From: Herpetosiphonaceae bacterium
GTDB taxonomy: Bacteria > Chloroflexota > Chloroflexia > Chloroflexales > Kallotenuaceae
Length of the DNA: 5,637 nt
Reading direction: 5' to 3'
Assembly: GCA_030147335.1 (NCBI GenBank)
Contig: JASKZZ010000378.1
Span: 1-5,637, forward strand
Shown: piece after piece, positions 5,186-5,637 of the stretch
How the letters are laid out: every line of letters begins with the position of its first letter
Numbering within the stretch: the first letter of the stretch is position 1
The notes under the pieces: model-generated
The model's input: only the letters and a program-made list of their open reading frames with translations
Told to the model about the DNA's origin: nothing
Database searches by the model: none
Program-made: the position numbers and the translations under genes

Positions 5186-5637
5186 ATGACGATCCGTTAT
5201 GATGTTGTGATTGTTGGTGCAGGGCCTGGAGGTGCGGCAACAGCACATTATCTTGCGCAACATGGTATGGATGTGATGTTGCTCGACAAAGCAACATTTC
5301 CACGCGACAAAACATGTGGTGATGGATTAACGCCTCGCGCGCTCGGTGTGCTGGACGACATGCGCTTGCTTCCTGATCTGCTTCCACTCGGTTTTCGCGC
5401 CGACGGGATGGCGATTGTTGGGCCGAAAGGCGCGCACGTTGATGTTCCATTTCCGCAAACACCAGGCTGGTTCGATTATACGCTCGTCATGCCGCGCATG
5501 ACGTTGGACGATATGATTCGCCAGCGTGCATTGAACAGTGGTGCTCACTACGATAGTCCTGTCCGCGTCCTCAACATTCAGCCGGATGCAAACGGCGTCG
5601 TGATTCGTGGCGACCGGCAGGGACAGCCAGTCAACTA
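5186..5637 (+). CDS. FAD-dependent oxidoreductase, geranylgeranyl reductase family (3' end cut by window)
   Basis: ATG at 5186 follows GGTGGAG with five bases of spacing. The window shows 150 residues; family members are usually around 400, so well over half is missing. Features: a Rossmann FAD-binding start YDVVIVGAGPGGAATAHYL (5-23) with the GxGxxG core, an acidic residue ending the second strand (LLDK, Asp34), the family hallmark FPRDKTCGDGLTPRAL (38-53), and VMPRMTLDDMI (101-111), a substrate-side segment typical of this group. Members reduce prenyl chains, as in chlorophyll/bacteriochlorophyll side chains, archaeal-type lipids or quinones; others are poorly defined relatives of the p-hydroxybenzoate hydroxylase fold. 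The substrate cannot be told from this part. It is transcribed away from the CotH/VTC unit, and I see no functional link to it. Confidence 0.9.
   Translation, partial: MTIRYDVVIVGAGPGGAATAHYLAQHGMDVMLLDKATFPRDKTCGDGLTPRALGVLDDMRLLPDLLPLGFRADGMAIVGPKGAHVDVPFPQTPGWFDYTLVMPRMTLDDMIRQRALNSGAHYDSPVRVLNIQPDANGVVIRGDRQGQPVN

Noticed and set aside
4909..5202. 97-residue plus-strand frame running into the flavoprotein start
   Set aside because: It overlaps the flavoprotein gene start out of frame, has no ribosome binding site and shows no family resemblance.
5085..5548. Minus-strand frames opposite the flavoprotein gene
   Set aside because: Arg/His-rich antisense shadows of a clear FAD-binding coding frame.

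Overview
This looks like a bacterial chromosome segment of moderate GC content with two divergent transcription units. Each coding start has a Shine-Dalgarno-like sequence. The combination of a large secreted CotH-type protein, a stand-alone VTC-type polyphosphate polymerase, a DUF4956 membrane protein and a geranylgeranyl-reductase-family flavoprotein would fit a filamentous or multicellular Gram-positive-like or Chloroflexota-type organism. That taxonomic guess is weak and rests on gene content only.

Minus strand, read right to left: DUF4956 membrane protein (4017-3424, GTG start), then a VTC-domain protein (3383-2496) 40 bases later, then after a 280-base gap a CotH-kinase-like exported protein (2215 to position 1). 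The CotH protein runs off the left edge after 738 residues, just where a lamin-tail-like sequence seems to begin. All three lie on one strand and probably work together. The VTC enzyme would make polyphosphate at the inner face of the membrane, DUF4956 would be its membrane partner, and the CotH protein acts outside the cytoplasm. The families are recognised from motifs; their functional coupling is inferred.

The 280-base gap before the CotH gene holds two overlapping inverted repeats. They would be mutually exclusive hairpins in the transcript, and the second is followed by a short U-run. This is an attenuator-like layout, but the stems are weak.

Positions 4018-5185 form a long divergent intergenic region (about 1.17 kb) with no convincing full-size gene. 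It contains several short inverted repeats and two small open frames of uncertain status, one with a good ribosome binding site. On the plus strand at 5186 starts a FAD-dependent oxidoreductase of the geranylgeranyl reductase family, cut by the right edge after 150 residues.

I see no tRNA, rRNA, CRISPR array, insertion sequence or phage gene. The most interesting item is the DUF4956-VTC-CotH cluster as a possible polyphosphate-linked cell-envelope system.
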